Shown here: positions 54,019-64,000 of the stretch, one piece after another
Position numbering within the stretch: position 1 is the stretch's first letter
Layout of the letters: each line of letters begins with the position of its first letter
Source: Heligmosomoides polygyrus polygyrus
Lineage: Eukaryota > Nematoda > Chromadorea > Rhabditida > Heligmosomidae
NCBI GenBank assembly: GCA_947396885.1
Contig: OX377202.1
Coordinates: forward strand, 36,169,478-36,233,477
DNA length: 64,000 nucleotides
Reading direction: 5' to 3'
Notes under the pieces: generated by a model
Seen by the model: only the letters and a program-made list of their open reading frames with translations
Database searches by the model: none
What the model was told of the DNA's origin: nothing
Program-made: the position numbers and the translations under genes

Positions 54019-56113
54019 TGAAATCCGCAGATTTTGAAGAAACAGAGAACGGAAGGATCCCAAAAGAGCGGCAGTCAATTTACCTCACTGAAGAGGAAAT
54101 GATAAGTAGATCTGCGAAGGCGACGGAAAGTGGTAGAAGCACATTGGTTCTAAGAACCCAAGGTGAAGGACGGTTTGCAAAAAAGAGAATAAAGGTTAAA
54201 ACCCAACTACATAAAATTTATGGAGGAAGCCAACATAGTAGAGGCAAAGTCAAAAAAAGACGGTCGGCAGGTGTTTACCATCATGACCACGACAGTCCAG
54301 AGCGGAATATCGGAGTTGGTCATTCACATGGGTTAACTGCACATTCTGATGTAATCCGAGAGAATATGACTGATACAGAAAAGGATGAAATGATAAACTC
54401 CTCTTTCGTTGCGACGGAGTACTTAAGCACCGTTGCGGAGTCGCCTACTGCATCACCTACCTTAACACCTCTTGAGGCTACTAAGTCTAACACATTTGTT
54501 AGCACTGTTTCGCCGAGCGATTCATCTCCTGCTGACGTACATAACTCCGCAGCATCTGGAAGTACGGGTACAATACAAAGCGCCATTTTTGAGCCTTCAA
54601 CAGAATCTTTGGCTGCCGAAGAGCTTACCTCGAACACAAACGAAGGAACGACGCAAACAGCAAGGACAGGGGAGTCAACCGCCGCTCTTGCAAGTGGAGA
54701 GCATTCCTCTGCCACAGCTACTGTTAGTAATGAAAGGCGTATGACCACAAGAGAGCCATCAAGTCAAACTTATGCTTCTTCTGAAGGGCCCAACGCTACT
54801 ACAGATGGTAACAAGGAAACATCACCAATTGCCACGGACAATCTCACAGCTGAACAACATCGCTCCACGGGAATTGAGAGTGCTGCTACAGCAACCACGC
54901 CATTGATTCTCCCTATTTCAGCAACTTCCATTACTGAACCAACAGCTACTATAAAAACTACGTTACAGAAGAAATTCCCCTCTAGTTCTACCATCGGCAC
55001 TGAAAGGCTGCAAAGCATCATAGTTAGCAGGCGTGGTGAAGAATTAGACACAACTACCCAAAAAAATATGCCACCTTTAACTGAAGAAACGACATCTTCG
55101 TATTACATGACGGGTACGCCTACAACGCTAGCTTTGCTAGAATCATCCACAGCTACTCATACAACCAGTGTTGCCACGGTTTCCATTACGACCACTTCAC
55201 CCAGTTCCGTCTCACCTGCGCCTGAATCTACTGTAGCTCCTCCAAATGCGACAGATACAGAAACGTCCACCTTTGGCACGGAAATATTCACACCATCGGA
55301 TGCAACGGTTTCCCCAACAGCAACGAATGTCACGGTCACTGTGTCACCTACAGCTATGCCTGCAATCATGCCTGCTTTAACCTCCACGGCTGAGCCATCA
55401 CCCACATTAAGAAGCGCCACTACAACGGTGAGCATCTCCACAACGACTTCTCCAGAAACAACTACCGCAACAGCAACTACAGAAACGACCGCCACTACAC
55501 CACCCAGCACAACTACTGCTATTGTGACAACCACTCCAGAAACAACGGCTTCTCCAGAAACAACTACCACAACAGCAACTACAGAAACGACCACCACTAC
55601 ACCAGCTAGCACAACTACTACCATTGTGACAACCACTCCAGAAACAACGACTTCTCCAGAAACAACTACCACAACAGCAACTACAGAAACGACCACCACT
55701 ACACCATCCAGCACAACTGGCGTGACAACCACGCCAATTACCACCACTACTACCCCTACTACTACCACCACCAGAAGTACAACCACCACAATGTCGACAA
55801 CTACAACTTCACCTACGACTACGCCGACCACAACCACTACAACCACAATCACACCGACAACTACCACTAAACCAACCACCACAACCACTACAACTACCAC
55901 AACAACGACCACCAGTAAATCTCTTACCACCACAACCACTACGACGTCGACAACAACTACAACAACGACCACCAGTAAACCTACTACCACCACAACCACT
56001 ACGACGCCGACAACAACAACCACATCGGTTATAATACCAGCTACAACAACAAGACGTACAACTATAACAACCATTCCTCTCACGACATCTATCAATATCA
56101 CTTCTACAACCAG
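54019..56113 (+). CDS. Large mucin-like Thr-rich exon
   Basis: The acceptor GTCTATTTCAG ends at 54018 and the exon enters in phase 1. It stays open for about 698 codons to the donor CAACCAG-GTGCGT at 56114 (phase 2). The first 100 residues are charged (KSADFEETENGRIPKERQSI, then FAKKRIKVKTQLHK and a KVKKRR basic cluster that could be a furin-like site). After about residue 110 it is Ser/Thr/Pro/Glu-rich. From about 55440 it holds a 34-residue repeat (SPETTTTTATTETTTTTP core) three times and then near-pure Thr to the end. This is the composition of an O-glycosylated surface mucin, by inference only. 25983-26086 is a phase-compatible upstream exon. Downstream exons were not securely found. Confidence 0.75.
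55440..55735 (+). repeat. 102-bp coding tandem repeat inside the mucin-like exon
   Basis: ACTTCTCCAGAAACAACTAC occurs at 55446, 55548 and 55650, a 102-bp spacing, with few differences between the second and third units. Recent unit gain is likely, so length may vary between individuals. Confidence 0.85.
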
Positions 56114-56815
56114 GTGCGTTGAAATATTGATATGAGTATTTCTGTTGGTTCTAAATCAGCGCTGTGGAAGAATTCAAGAGCGTTGTATGTAAGGCGACCA
56201 CAAAATTGCGATATAATTTGTCTCAGGAGCACGTTTTTCTGGATTCATATACGTACCTATGAGGTCTATCTCCTTCATTGGTTTGGTATTTTTAGACAGG
56301 ACTTGTCCTGAGGCCATAGGAATGCACCTGAAAAGGCTGGCAACAATGGCATTCCTTATTGTTCCTTATCCTTTTACATTTACACATTGATAGGGTGATC
56401 TAGTCCCATCACGGACAAAAATTTACAATAGTATTGGTTAATTAGTCTCTGTCCTAAATAACTACGTTCTACACTCATGCTACCTCACTAAAAATGGCCT
56501 ACTCTACACAAGACGAAATTGGGCAACTGAACGATATCAATTAATGTTATAGTTCATTTACACTCATCGATACTGGCCGGTTGGCCAGTTCATCTGGGCG
56601 CTGCATCGTCCGCTATTGCAAATTCATTTTTTGAATATAAAACGAAGATTGCGAGCAAAACTAGCAGCTGATTTGTGAGTTTTGATATGGACCCATCTCC
56701 ATCTCAGACATTCCATCTTGGCTAGAGGATTATAAACCCCCGAGGAGCCACTTGCTCGTTGGGCTTAAGTTGCATTTCCTTCAACATTTATTTATTCATT
56801 TATTCATCATACATT
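56114..56815. other. Intron-like sequence, no gene seen
   Basis: Follows the 56113 donor. AT-rich with no repeat family matched and no exon recognised. Confidence 0.4.
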
Positions 56816-56819
56816 TATC

Positions 56820-58048
56820 ATACATTTTCATGTGTTAGATGAGTAATATTATAAACAAATGCTAGATGACACGTACAACGAACATGATGCCTGTAATCAT
56901 AACACAACTATCATAACTTACTGCAAATCACTCAGGGACAAGCTCACGGACATACTGACGGAATTTTCTATATTACATAGCAATAAATTCAGCCCTTTGA
57001 GATTTCAATAAGTAAAGAAGTTTGACTTTGTCTGCAATTTTGGAACAGGAAGATAAGGATTTCCTTACCTATTCGTAGTCAGAGGCCGCCAAAAATGCCT
57101 TGTGATCTATCGATCCACTGTCTGTAGTAATCATATAAATAAACATCATGACCATATGATACACGCTAAATTCATGCCGACTACCTTTCTGCGACTACGG
57201 AGACAAGGTAAATTAAGCTGTTTAGCCCTGTCTGGACCTCTAGGTATGCTGTCGTATTTGTTTTCAAAGCAAAAAATAAAATAAATTCTGAGCAAATTGT
57301 TTTTTCAGAACAGCAGTCTCTTTCTTTTTGAATGGATAGAATACCGAAGAACCTCTATATGTATGTCGAAGTGCAAAAGTAAAGTAAATTGAAGTAAATT
57401 GAATAAGCTGTATATACAACAGTTCGCTTCTTTAACGATTGCTCTATAGTGTATGCTAAAGCTTGGATCACTGGAGATAGGGCAATCTAAATAGCAATGA
57501 TTCTTACCTGTCTTATATCGGTGTCTTCAAACTCGATGAGTTGCATTGATGTTATCTCTGCATGACAAAACAGAGCGACCTCTCTGCGGCCAAAGGAAGC
57601 TTCCAAGTTGCAACCCCTTACTCAATAAAATGTATTGTAGACTGGATCTCATAAGAACGCTCGTGCCGAGCTACTTCGCCACTAATTTTTCATCACCCGC
57701 ATACGTTTTGCGGCTGATTTTTAACCTACTGATGGCTTCAACAAGTTTGTAGGCGTACAAAACAAACAGCAAATGTGACAGAACACTACCTTGAAGAACA
57801 CCCTAGGAAAAGTGCAAATTAGGGAAACACTGCTTCTACGTTCACTTCATACATTTTTCCGGAAAGAAAAGATTTATTCCATCGTAACTAGATGGACAAT
57901 TTCTTGCACACTGTGTAGCAACTTTTTAGGTTGGACTTTGTCAAATGCTCTATAAAAGTCCAAGAAGGTTACATCAGCTGGTTTTCTCCTATCCATAACG
58001 GTTGCCCAGTCGTTTATCAAGCTAGGAACTAAGGCTTTGATACATTTG
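56820..58048 (-). pseudogene. CR1/Jockey-like non-LTR reverse transcriptase fragment
   Basis: On the minus strand from 58048 the frames give LINDWATVMDRRKPADVTFL then DFYRAFDKVQPKKLL (RT box with the first catalytic Asp), GVLQGSVLSHLLFVLY (the QGS motif) and KISRKTYAGDEKLV, where YAGDE stands in place of YADD. Later KYDSIPRGPDRAKQLNLPCL and RRKVVGMNLACIMW match the C-terminal region of such enzymes. Several stops and shifts intervene. It lacks the endonuclease and the start, so it is a 5'-truncated dead copy. It is not the RTE family seen elsewhere: box text and spacing are those of CR1/Jockey-type enzymes. The exact clade is uncertain. Confidence 0.75.
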
Positions 58049-58740
58049 TTGAAGGGCTGGGGCGGCTGGTATATGTAGAGGCCACACGCTATTGTGTTTT
58101 GTTGCGATCAGAGCTGTTGCGCCAGGCAGGATTTGAACCAGCACCATATGCTTTTCGGGCAAGAATGCACAGAACACCGTAGTAACAGCTTAAAACCTCG
58201 ACACCAGACATTTGATGCTTAAATATGAATTTAATCATTTCTGCAGCAACTTCAGCTTAAAAGGTTATATGCTGATATCAGTGGCCACACGAGTGAGTGC
58301 AGATACAAGAGGCGCGGATGTTACCTTCGGACAAATAGCGCTGGTGGGGTAATGGCGTAGAGCATGCCAGGCCAGTTAGCAAGACGTGCGGGTTCGAGTC
58401 CCGCTTGGTGCTTTATTTTCGATAGCAACATAAAATAGTTATAACAGTTGGTTGAAGACTTCAGATTTAGAATGCACCCGATTACACGACATTCTCCGTC
58501 GGCTGATCACCGCAAGTGGTTGCGTAGGCCGTTGCCGCATTCAATTTGGCTCATGGTATCGGGTAGATGTGGTCTTTAACACATTTGTTCAAGCATAATG
58601 CCCGAAAACAGGTGAGGGTTTGAGTCCCGCCCGACGCAAGAGTGCAACAAGAGCTATAGTATGATTGCAACAAAACGTTCAGTAGCAACAAGTAGCCTCT
58701 ACACCAGCCGCACCTAAGTTCAACAAATGGATAAAACATT
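58037..58740. mobile_element. Cluster of three tRNA-derived SINE copies
   Basis: A plus-strand head at 58337-58412 has a perfect B box GGTTCGAGTCC. A degraded minus-strand head lies at 58110-58165 (GGATTTGAACCAGCAC) and a degraded plus-strand tail at 58610-58740 (GGTTTGAGTCCCGCC, TTGCAACAAAACG). Outer text CATTTGTTGAAGGGCTGGGG at 58042 and its complement at 58700-58735 are inverted, so the cluster can fold back. Confidence 0.65.
58337..58412 (+). ncRNA. tRNA-like SINE head
   Basis: A 76-nt block with T arm GCGGG-TTCGAGT-CCCGC and terminal AGCGCTG and TGGTGCT. No anticodon stem forms, so it is a SINE promoter, as at 12265. Confidence 0.6.
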
Positions 58741-58954
58741 GTTACTAGAAAAGCCTTCGGCTTAGTAGTGGTATCTAGGATATTAGCGACCGGCTCATCC
58801 CAATATCAGCTGTGAGCTCTGATGCGCTTCGAGAATGTCGTGGTTAGAACTGATTAGGAGGATCAATGAAGTCACCGTGGAGATTCTCAAAGCGACTTAT
58901 ATTGGACTGCAGGACGTTGTTTGGGAAGCACAGTAGTGGTTTAACAACATAATT

Positions 58955-59110
58955 ATGCTCGAATGTATTCGAATTCGAATGTTCAAAAAATCGCGTTTTT
59001 CGAATATATTCAAATTCGAGTATTCAGAAAAATCACGTTCGTCGAATATATTCAACTTCGAATGCTCGAGAATTTTCGGTGTTCGAAGGCGTTCGAATAT
59101 TCAATATTTT
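58955..59110 (-). repeat. ATTCGAA satellite relic, 2-3 units, minus orientation
   Basis: CGAATGTTCAAAAAATCGCG and TTTTTCGAATATATTC are complements of the 41-bp unit, here diverged. Confidence 0.6.
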
Positions 59111-59459
59111 GCAGATAGCCAAAATTAATTGAAGAGTATTCGAGAAGCGCCATTTGAATGCCGAACGAGAATTTCTGTAATGGCGAATTTTGAAAAGGCT
59201 TGTTAGATATTTGAGCTAAATATGATCTGCAAAACGGTTCTTTCCTTGAATCAAACTCTGGTGCGGAAGTGGCACGCTGCCGGGATTTTTATCGATTCCA
59301 GTCACTTCGCGAAAGGCCTTTCTGTCGAAAGGGAGAACTTCACGCCTCACAATGTTGAACGGCACAAGTTTTTCCACTCAGAAAAGCTGCAGTGGTGAAT
59401 GGTCGATCGGCACGCCTAATCGTCATCGACAGAAAACTATCAAATGATTGCCTAATTGA

Positions 59460-59570
59460 TCCTGACACGTCTTCTGATTTAACATCCGTGGCAGAGTTTG
59501 TGAATCCAGACGCGCGTTGGACAACATCTATTGCACGACTTCTGAATCACAACGCGCGCAGGATACGTTC
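59460..59570 (-). repeat. 42-bp minisatellite relic, minus orientation
   Basis: Contains CTGACACGTCTTCTGATTTA and GGACAACATCTATTGCACGA, complements of the 42-bp unit, about 2-3 copies. Confidence 0.5.
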
Positions 59571-59914
59571 AAAGCATAGATAATATCGATAAGTATTAAT
59601 TGTTTGATCGAAAATTATCCCCTCCGGGAAGCCTTTCCGTCGGCGGTCATGACCACCATGACTCCCACCTCGATGGGTTAACTCTGAGAGGAAACCGATA
59701 TCACCTTTAGAAATACCGATAGATCGATATCGATTGCCTGATCGATCCTTGACACTGTCTTCCAAACTTCGGCACTAGCGGAGACGTCTGGATATTTTCG
59801 GCTGTTTTGACCTATTTTACGCTAATTTCATGTGCCTATTTTTACCAGTAATTTCTGACACAGCGGCGATCGACAGCTTCTAGCGCGCCCTTATTATAAT
59901 AATGTTCCTGCAAA

Positions 59915-60020
59915 AATTACGAATATTCGAGCGGTTTCGATACCGAAAATTTTCGAGCAATCGAAATAGAATATATTCGAAAAACGTGATTTTTCTGAAT
60001 AATCGAATTCGAATGCATGT
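59915..60020 (+). repeat. ATTCGAA satellite relic, plus orientation
   Basis: Text AATATTCGAGCGGTTTCGAT and ATATTCGAAAAACGTGATTT matches the left part of the 27279-27615 element, followed by one diverged unit. Confidence 0.55.
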
Positions 60021-60799
60021 TTTTCCTGTTTGTCTGTTTGAGGAAAACGAGCATTTCTCACTCGTACTTCTGTCCGCTTCTTCTAATTATGTTTCCCAAA
60101 GGCCTCCCATTAATTCTCTTCGTATCTCGTTTTCTGAAGGGTTACCTCATGTTTATATTTTGTTGTATTGGCGCAACCATCGTCTATGCAATATTGACAT
60201 CTACATTGCATGATGATACCTAATATAGATATGCTCTCAGAAAATTTTCGAGCATCCTATTCTAAGCATACTTGGAAAGCGTAATTTTGCTCGATACTCG
60301 AATTTGAACATTCAAAAGGCACGATTTTCTAAGGGCTCGAAAATTCAAATTATTGGGTCGTTCAATAGTTAATGTAGTTTTTCATGTTTTTCAAAGTGAA
60401 TAATATTAATAACAAACATTGATAAATGATATATTGACCATTTTATTGGATGATCTTTTATCATCGTTCAGTAAGATGAAAAACTCCACGTCCGAGGAAG
60501 CCTTAATTTTTAGAAGGAGAGAACTGGTTCAACCCATTTTGATGGAGCAAAACAAATGGTAGTCTCATGGTGCTAATCCAGTGCTATGGGTGGATGCAGC
60601 ACCAGTTCTCAGTTGAGCTTTGCTCACTCTTGACACTCCACGTATGAGGACGGTAGTACAAAGCACCGGTGAGTAGTGTTGAGACATTGTTGTCGCCGCA
60701 ATTTGTGAAACATTATGATTCTATGATGGCGCTGCCGAATGGTAACCTAAGCGTGGTTGTTGCATTGTTGCATTATCAGGGGATGTGCGGTCATGTGTT

Positions 60800-61195
60800 A
60801 TCATGACGCAATATCACACCTTTGCGATTAGCCAGTTCAGGGCATTTTCTTGATTTCCTCGTCCAACTTGGATGGCTGACGACAGCAGACATTAGTTTCA
60901 ATAGCTCAACGGTTGAACTCGACATGTCAAGCTTTCTCTGCTATCTCTCGAGATGTCATCCTCTGGTTAGCTTCGATAAACGCCTTTATATTATCATCAT
61001 CAGTATAGATTGTGCTACCAGTATGTGGTGCATCTTGCACATTAAAATTTCCAGAGCGAAAGTGAGCAAACTAACGCTTGTGGTATTAGGGCATTCCTCA
61101 CCATAAACCTCACACAATTTCTTTCGAGATTGCTCCGCACTTATGCCCTTTCGCAGGTAACACAGTAAAATATTTTCATCAATGTATGGTGCATT
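60800..61195 (-). pseudogene. mariner transposase N-terminal remnant
   Basis: On the minus strand, in changing frames, it reads DENILLCYLRKGISAEQSRK then KLCEVYGEECPNTTSV, which is the first helix-turn-helix of mariner. It continues FNVQDAPHTGSTIYTDDDN, IKAFIEANQRMTSREIAEKL and DMSSSTVE, the second helix-turn-helix, and SHPSWTRKSRKCPEL before the catalytic domain. The DD34D part is missing. It differs from the 46-kb copy in surviving region and in orientation. Confidence 0.7.
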
Positions 61196-61305
61196 TCGGC
61201 CTTGGCAGGGGTCAGTGCTCGCTTTTGAACTTCAATGCTAACCTCTTGCAGGAAGTGAGCTACGCTTCGTAGATTAGAGAGGTGCCACTGGCCATTAAAT
61301 GATAC

Positions 61306-61509
61306 TTGTCTTGCTGGGCAAGCTGTCATTACGTGCTATCCATGTGTGATTCCTTTCTAACGTTTCTATTAGTTTTGGAAGTGTGTCTCGAAGTAACCTC
61401 ATTTGACAGCTCTTCCCTGTCCGAGGGTGTGCAAGAAAGTTGGGAAGCATTACAGCATTCTCGGACTCTCAGCGCTACACCAACAACTCCTTCGTTCAAA
61501 CCTTGTTGA
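61306..61509 (+). other. Weak candidate last exon (Ser/Thr-rich)
   Basis: After a weak acceptor CATTTGACAG at 61409 the phase-2 frame reads SSLSEGVQESWEALQHSRTL and SATPTTPSFKPC to TGA at 61509. The phase would match the 56113 donor, but the acceptor is poor and the piece short. Confidence 0.15.
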
Positions 61510-61782
61510 TGGGATTATTTGGGGTGCTTACCACAAATCCGTTTTCAATGTAACAACGGATTACAGCAGGTTAGAGTAGATAAGAATATTGTGAAAAGGC
61601 TACATCCGTACGGTTTTCTTTATCCAGCTGCACTTCGTTTCCAAGGTCGTTATCTTGAACTGAAAATAGCTCTTAATTAATTTAAAAGCCGAAAGCGTAT
61701 GCGAATTTAGTGATCATCGCCGCAATAACATCCCTCAGCGAATAGAGTGGGTTTGGCTACCTGCCTCCACCATTTCACTTAC

Positions 61783-61966
61783 CCGCACATTACTCCCACC
61801 GTAACCTAATGCGTAACAAAAAAGGGATCCCAGATTCGAGATCAGTATATCAAATGCCCTACTCCTAGGTGAACCTTGGCGAAAATATTTTTCCGACCCT
61901 GCAGTCGTGGGAGAACTTGTGGTCATATCTGAAACGGAACCCTCCCCTAGAGTAGGGAAGAGTGGT
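61783..61966 (-). CDS. Candidate internal exon, possibly SLC6-like first membrane helix
   Basis: On the minus strand a strong acceptor (CCTATTTTTGTGCAG, ending at 61967) and a consensus donor (GTAAGT from 61782) bound 184 bp. The exon enters in phase 2, gives 61 codons and leaves in phase 0. It reads PLFPTLGEGSVSDMTTSSPT, a short polar N-terminal part, then RSRAFDILISNLGSLFCYAL and GYGGSNVR. The last part recalls the SLC6 motif before NVWRFP, where an intron is plausible, but the identity is inferred from a short stretch. The next exons were not found; a mariner remnant lies downstream on the same strand. Confidence 0.4.
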
Positions 61967-62200
61967 CTGCACAAAAATAGGCAGAAATGCGGCCAATGAA
62001 GCCAGGTGGATAAAACGTTCTATTTTTGCTCGTAATTGTTAGAATTAGTAAAAGTCACAGGAAAGGAAGAAAAGATGGATAAAAGTAAAGTTGTCGATCA
62101 TGCTCACTATAAGGTTTTTATGAGGCACACTTCCAAACACAAATCAGTAGAAAGTGATATCACAAGGATAGCATGGCAGCGTACATATATATATATCCTA

Positions 62201-62556
62201 CCATATATAAAGGAGTTAGCGGTTGTCCGTCCGTCCGCCTGTCCGTCTGTCCGTCTGCTGATCCGCCTGGCGTTTCCTAGAAGTCGAGTAGCAGGTGTCC
62301 ATGTTCAGACAAAGTGCCACCCACGCTGTGTCGAGACCGTCAGAAGAAGTGTCACCGAAGTCGCGCAAAGAAAGGGCGTTTGAGTTCAAAAGACATGCCA
62401 GCGACGTTGCTCAACAGGCGTCCGGATTTAGAAGAGGTGTCACCGACGTCGAGCAACAGGCGCTCGGATTCAAAAGGCATGTCAGCGATGTCGTGCATTG
62501 GGTGTCTGGGGTCAGAAGACATGTCACCGATGTCATGCAAGGGGTGTCTGGGCTCA
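62201..62556 (+). repeat. TATATAAAGGAG head, TCCG run and 42-bp minisatellite
   Basis: CCATATATAAAGGAGTTAGC is followed by a TCCG/TCTG run and then about six 42-bp units (62300-62556), for example TTTAGAAGAGGTGTCACCGA and GGTCAGAAGACATGTCACCG. This is the best preserved match to the 252-885 region. It is cut by the 62557-63831 element. Confidence 0.75.
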
Positions 62557-63831
62557 CAAGGGAACTGTCTGAACGGTACGCCGGAACAGCAAGAACGAGT
62601 ACTATAGGGACAATCCCCGTCCTCCAAATAGTAACAGAACATGTTTTGTTTTTGCCGAGTTCTTGAGGCAAATGACTGCGAGGGTGTAATGGTTAAGGGT
62701 CCGCAGAGCGAGCTCTTCACGGCAGCGCAAGATCCTAGTGTCGTGGATTGGGTGGCGCAGTGCTAAAGGGCACGCCTCATGTTCGTGAGGTCTAGGGTTC
62801 GGTTCCCATGCTACGCCGCGTTTTTGCACTTTTACCATAATATTGGATTTCCATATCTGAACTTTTTTTGGAGTTTGCTACGGTGAGATGTTTTTTACTT
62901 ATTATTTGTCGATATCTCGTAATTCACCAGCAATGCCCGAAATATGCCAAATATGCAATTGATTAGTGTCGATGAGGTGAGTGCCACCAGTGTACTCACA
63001 GTGCAGGAGGGGAACACATGATCTTCAACTTGATCTACCACCTCGATCAATATTGTCGCCTTTGTTATGCTTACAAAGTCGCGCACTCATAAAAAGCTGC
63101 TGCCGCCAACACTGACTCTACAATGTCTGCTTACCCTCGAGTGGTCATTCACATACACACACTGAAGTGCGGATCTCCACTGGATGCTGTCCCTTCGAGA
63201 GAATAAATGAAGCTGGCGGAAAGGATAGCAAGTATTCTACAGGATTTCAAACTGCGACGGTGGAAATCGACGGAGGTAGTGGGAGAAGAGGACCAATAGT
63301 TTCAACCAGAGGAGAATTGTGAAAGTCACGACGCCACTGACCAGTGAAGGCACCATCACTTTTTCGGGAGGACAGATCGTTTCGGAGGAAAAGATTTGGC
63401 TATACTAGAATTGTTATACTATACAAGTTCGAGAACTGGGGAAAGTGGACTGTATCGCGATTCCAGGCTTGGGCTGTAGCGGAGTACCACCGGGCAGGAT
63501 CTGTGAAGCCAAACACAAATTATGGAAAGCTCTATGGAAATCCGATACTATGGTAAAAGTGCAAAAACCCAACGTAGCATGGGAACCCAACCCTAGACCT
63601 CACGAACATGAGGCGTGCCCTCTACCACTGCGCCACCCAGCCCACGACACCGGGATCTTGCGCTGCCGTGATGAGCTCGCTCTGCGTGCCCTTAACCATT
63701 ACACCTTCGTACTCGTTTGACTCAAGGATTCGGCAAAAACAAAACATGTTCCGTTACTATTTGGAGGACGGGAATTCTTCCTATAGTACTCGTTCTTGCC
63801 GTTCCCGCGTACCGTTCAGGCAGTTCCCTTG
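62557..63831. mobile_element. Long-TIR DNA element with TCA duplication and tRNA-like arms
   Basis: The element is 1275 bp. Left CAAGGGAACTGTCTGAACGG and right complement CAAGGGAACTGCCTGAACGG begin inverted arms of about 290 bp. TCA lies on both sides (62554-62556 and 63832-63834), and the 42-bp array text is continuous across the site. A 3-bp duplication would fit PIF/Harbinger or CMC-type elements; no transposase is present. Each arm carries tRNA-like text with A box TGGCGCAGTGCT and B box GGGTTCGGTTCCC (left arm at 62754-62805). The central 680 bp have no recognised gene. Confidence 0.8.
62752..62816 (+). ncRNA. tRNA-like sequence in the left arm
   Basis: Reads GGTGGCGCAGTGCTAAAGGG then GCCTCATGTTCGTGAGG, an anticodon-arm-like hairpin, then GGGTTCGGTTCCC. 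The mirrored copy is at 63570-63645 on the minus strand. Stems are imperfect, so it is not called as a tRNA gene. Confidence 0.45.
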
Positions 63832-63834
63832 TCA

Positions 63835-63985
63835 GAAGAGGTACTGCGGATTTCATGCAAGTAGTGTCTCGGTTTAGAAGAGGTGTCACCGATGTCATGC
63901 AAGTGGTGTCTGGGTTCAGAAGACGTGTCACCTATGTCGCGCAAAGGGTGTCCGGATTCCGAACACGTGTAATGGAAGAACACTA
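63835..63985 (+). repeat. 42-bp minisatellite, 3-4 units after the insertion
   Basis: Units GTTTAGAAGAGGTGTCACCG, GGTTCAGAAGACGTGTCACC and ATTCCGAACACGTG continue the 62300-62556 array. Confidence 0.7.
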
Positions 63986-64000
63986 AAGAGGAGAGCAATA

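Noticed and set aside
55157..56101. 314-codon minus-strand Val-rich open frame
   Set aside because: It is the antisense of Thr codons (ACN gives NGT, read as Val) in the mucin-like exon. The splice sites favour the plus strand.
1..64000. Bacterial contamination or prophage
   Set aside because: No operons, ribosome-binding sites or phage genes; eukaryotic introns, SINEs, RTE and mariner remnants are present throughout.

Overview
The window is nuclear DNA of a nematode, most likely a clade V (strongylid or hookworm-like) species. The reasons are RTE-type non-LTR elements of the kind common in those worms, mariner remnants, a candidate trans-splice acceptor just upstream of a start codon, GT-AG introns with TTTCAG acceptors, and very few host exons among dispersed repeats. 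The species call is inference. No bacterial operon, intact rRNA or convincing functional tRNA gene was seen.

Host genes are sparse. Two same-strand exons encode Thr/Ser-rich mucin-like sequence (21797-22311 and 54019-56113). Both begin in phase 1. A short exon coding for a membrane anchor (25983-26086) ends in phase 1 and could be the first exon of the second gene, with an intron of about 28 kb full of transposons. A second possible anchor exon ends at 47241. On the minus strand 61783-61966 looks like an internal exon, faintly resembling the first membrane helix of SLC6 transporters.

Layout. 0-5.1 kb: a composite repeat (TATATAAAAGAG head, 42-bp minisatellite, GGGACCAGTGAAGG array, hairpin tail) with a foldback transposon inserted. 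5.2-9.0 kb: an RTE copy split by a piggyBac-like element that carries the 3' end of a Penelope-like element. 9.2-13.9 kb: a second composite repeat, a palindromic MITE, part of a foldback element, an inverted SINE pair. 14.3-20.4 kb: a complete RTE element split by a second, opposite-strand RTE element, both with target-site duplications. 20.5-34 kb: mucin-like exons, ATTCGAA-rich satellite arrays, MITEs and a SINE with a 12-bp duplication. 35.4-37.6 kb: a giant imperfect palindrome. 38-46 kb: broken RTE pieces and tandem segments. 46-49 kb: a decayed mariner and a third composite repeat. 50.1-52.4 kb: another giant palindrome. 54-56 kb: the main mucin-like exon. 56.8-61.2 kb: a CR1/Jockey-like RT fragment, a SINE cluster and a mariner remnant. 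62.2-64 kb: a long-TIR element carrying tRNA-like sequence in both arms, inserted into a 42-bp minisatellite.

The strongest material is the insertion history. Several insertions are dated relative to each other by matching target duplications, and two have an empty-site counterpart inside this same window. No new defence or metabolic system was recognised. Protein family calls come from reading motifs without any database search.
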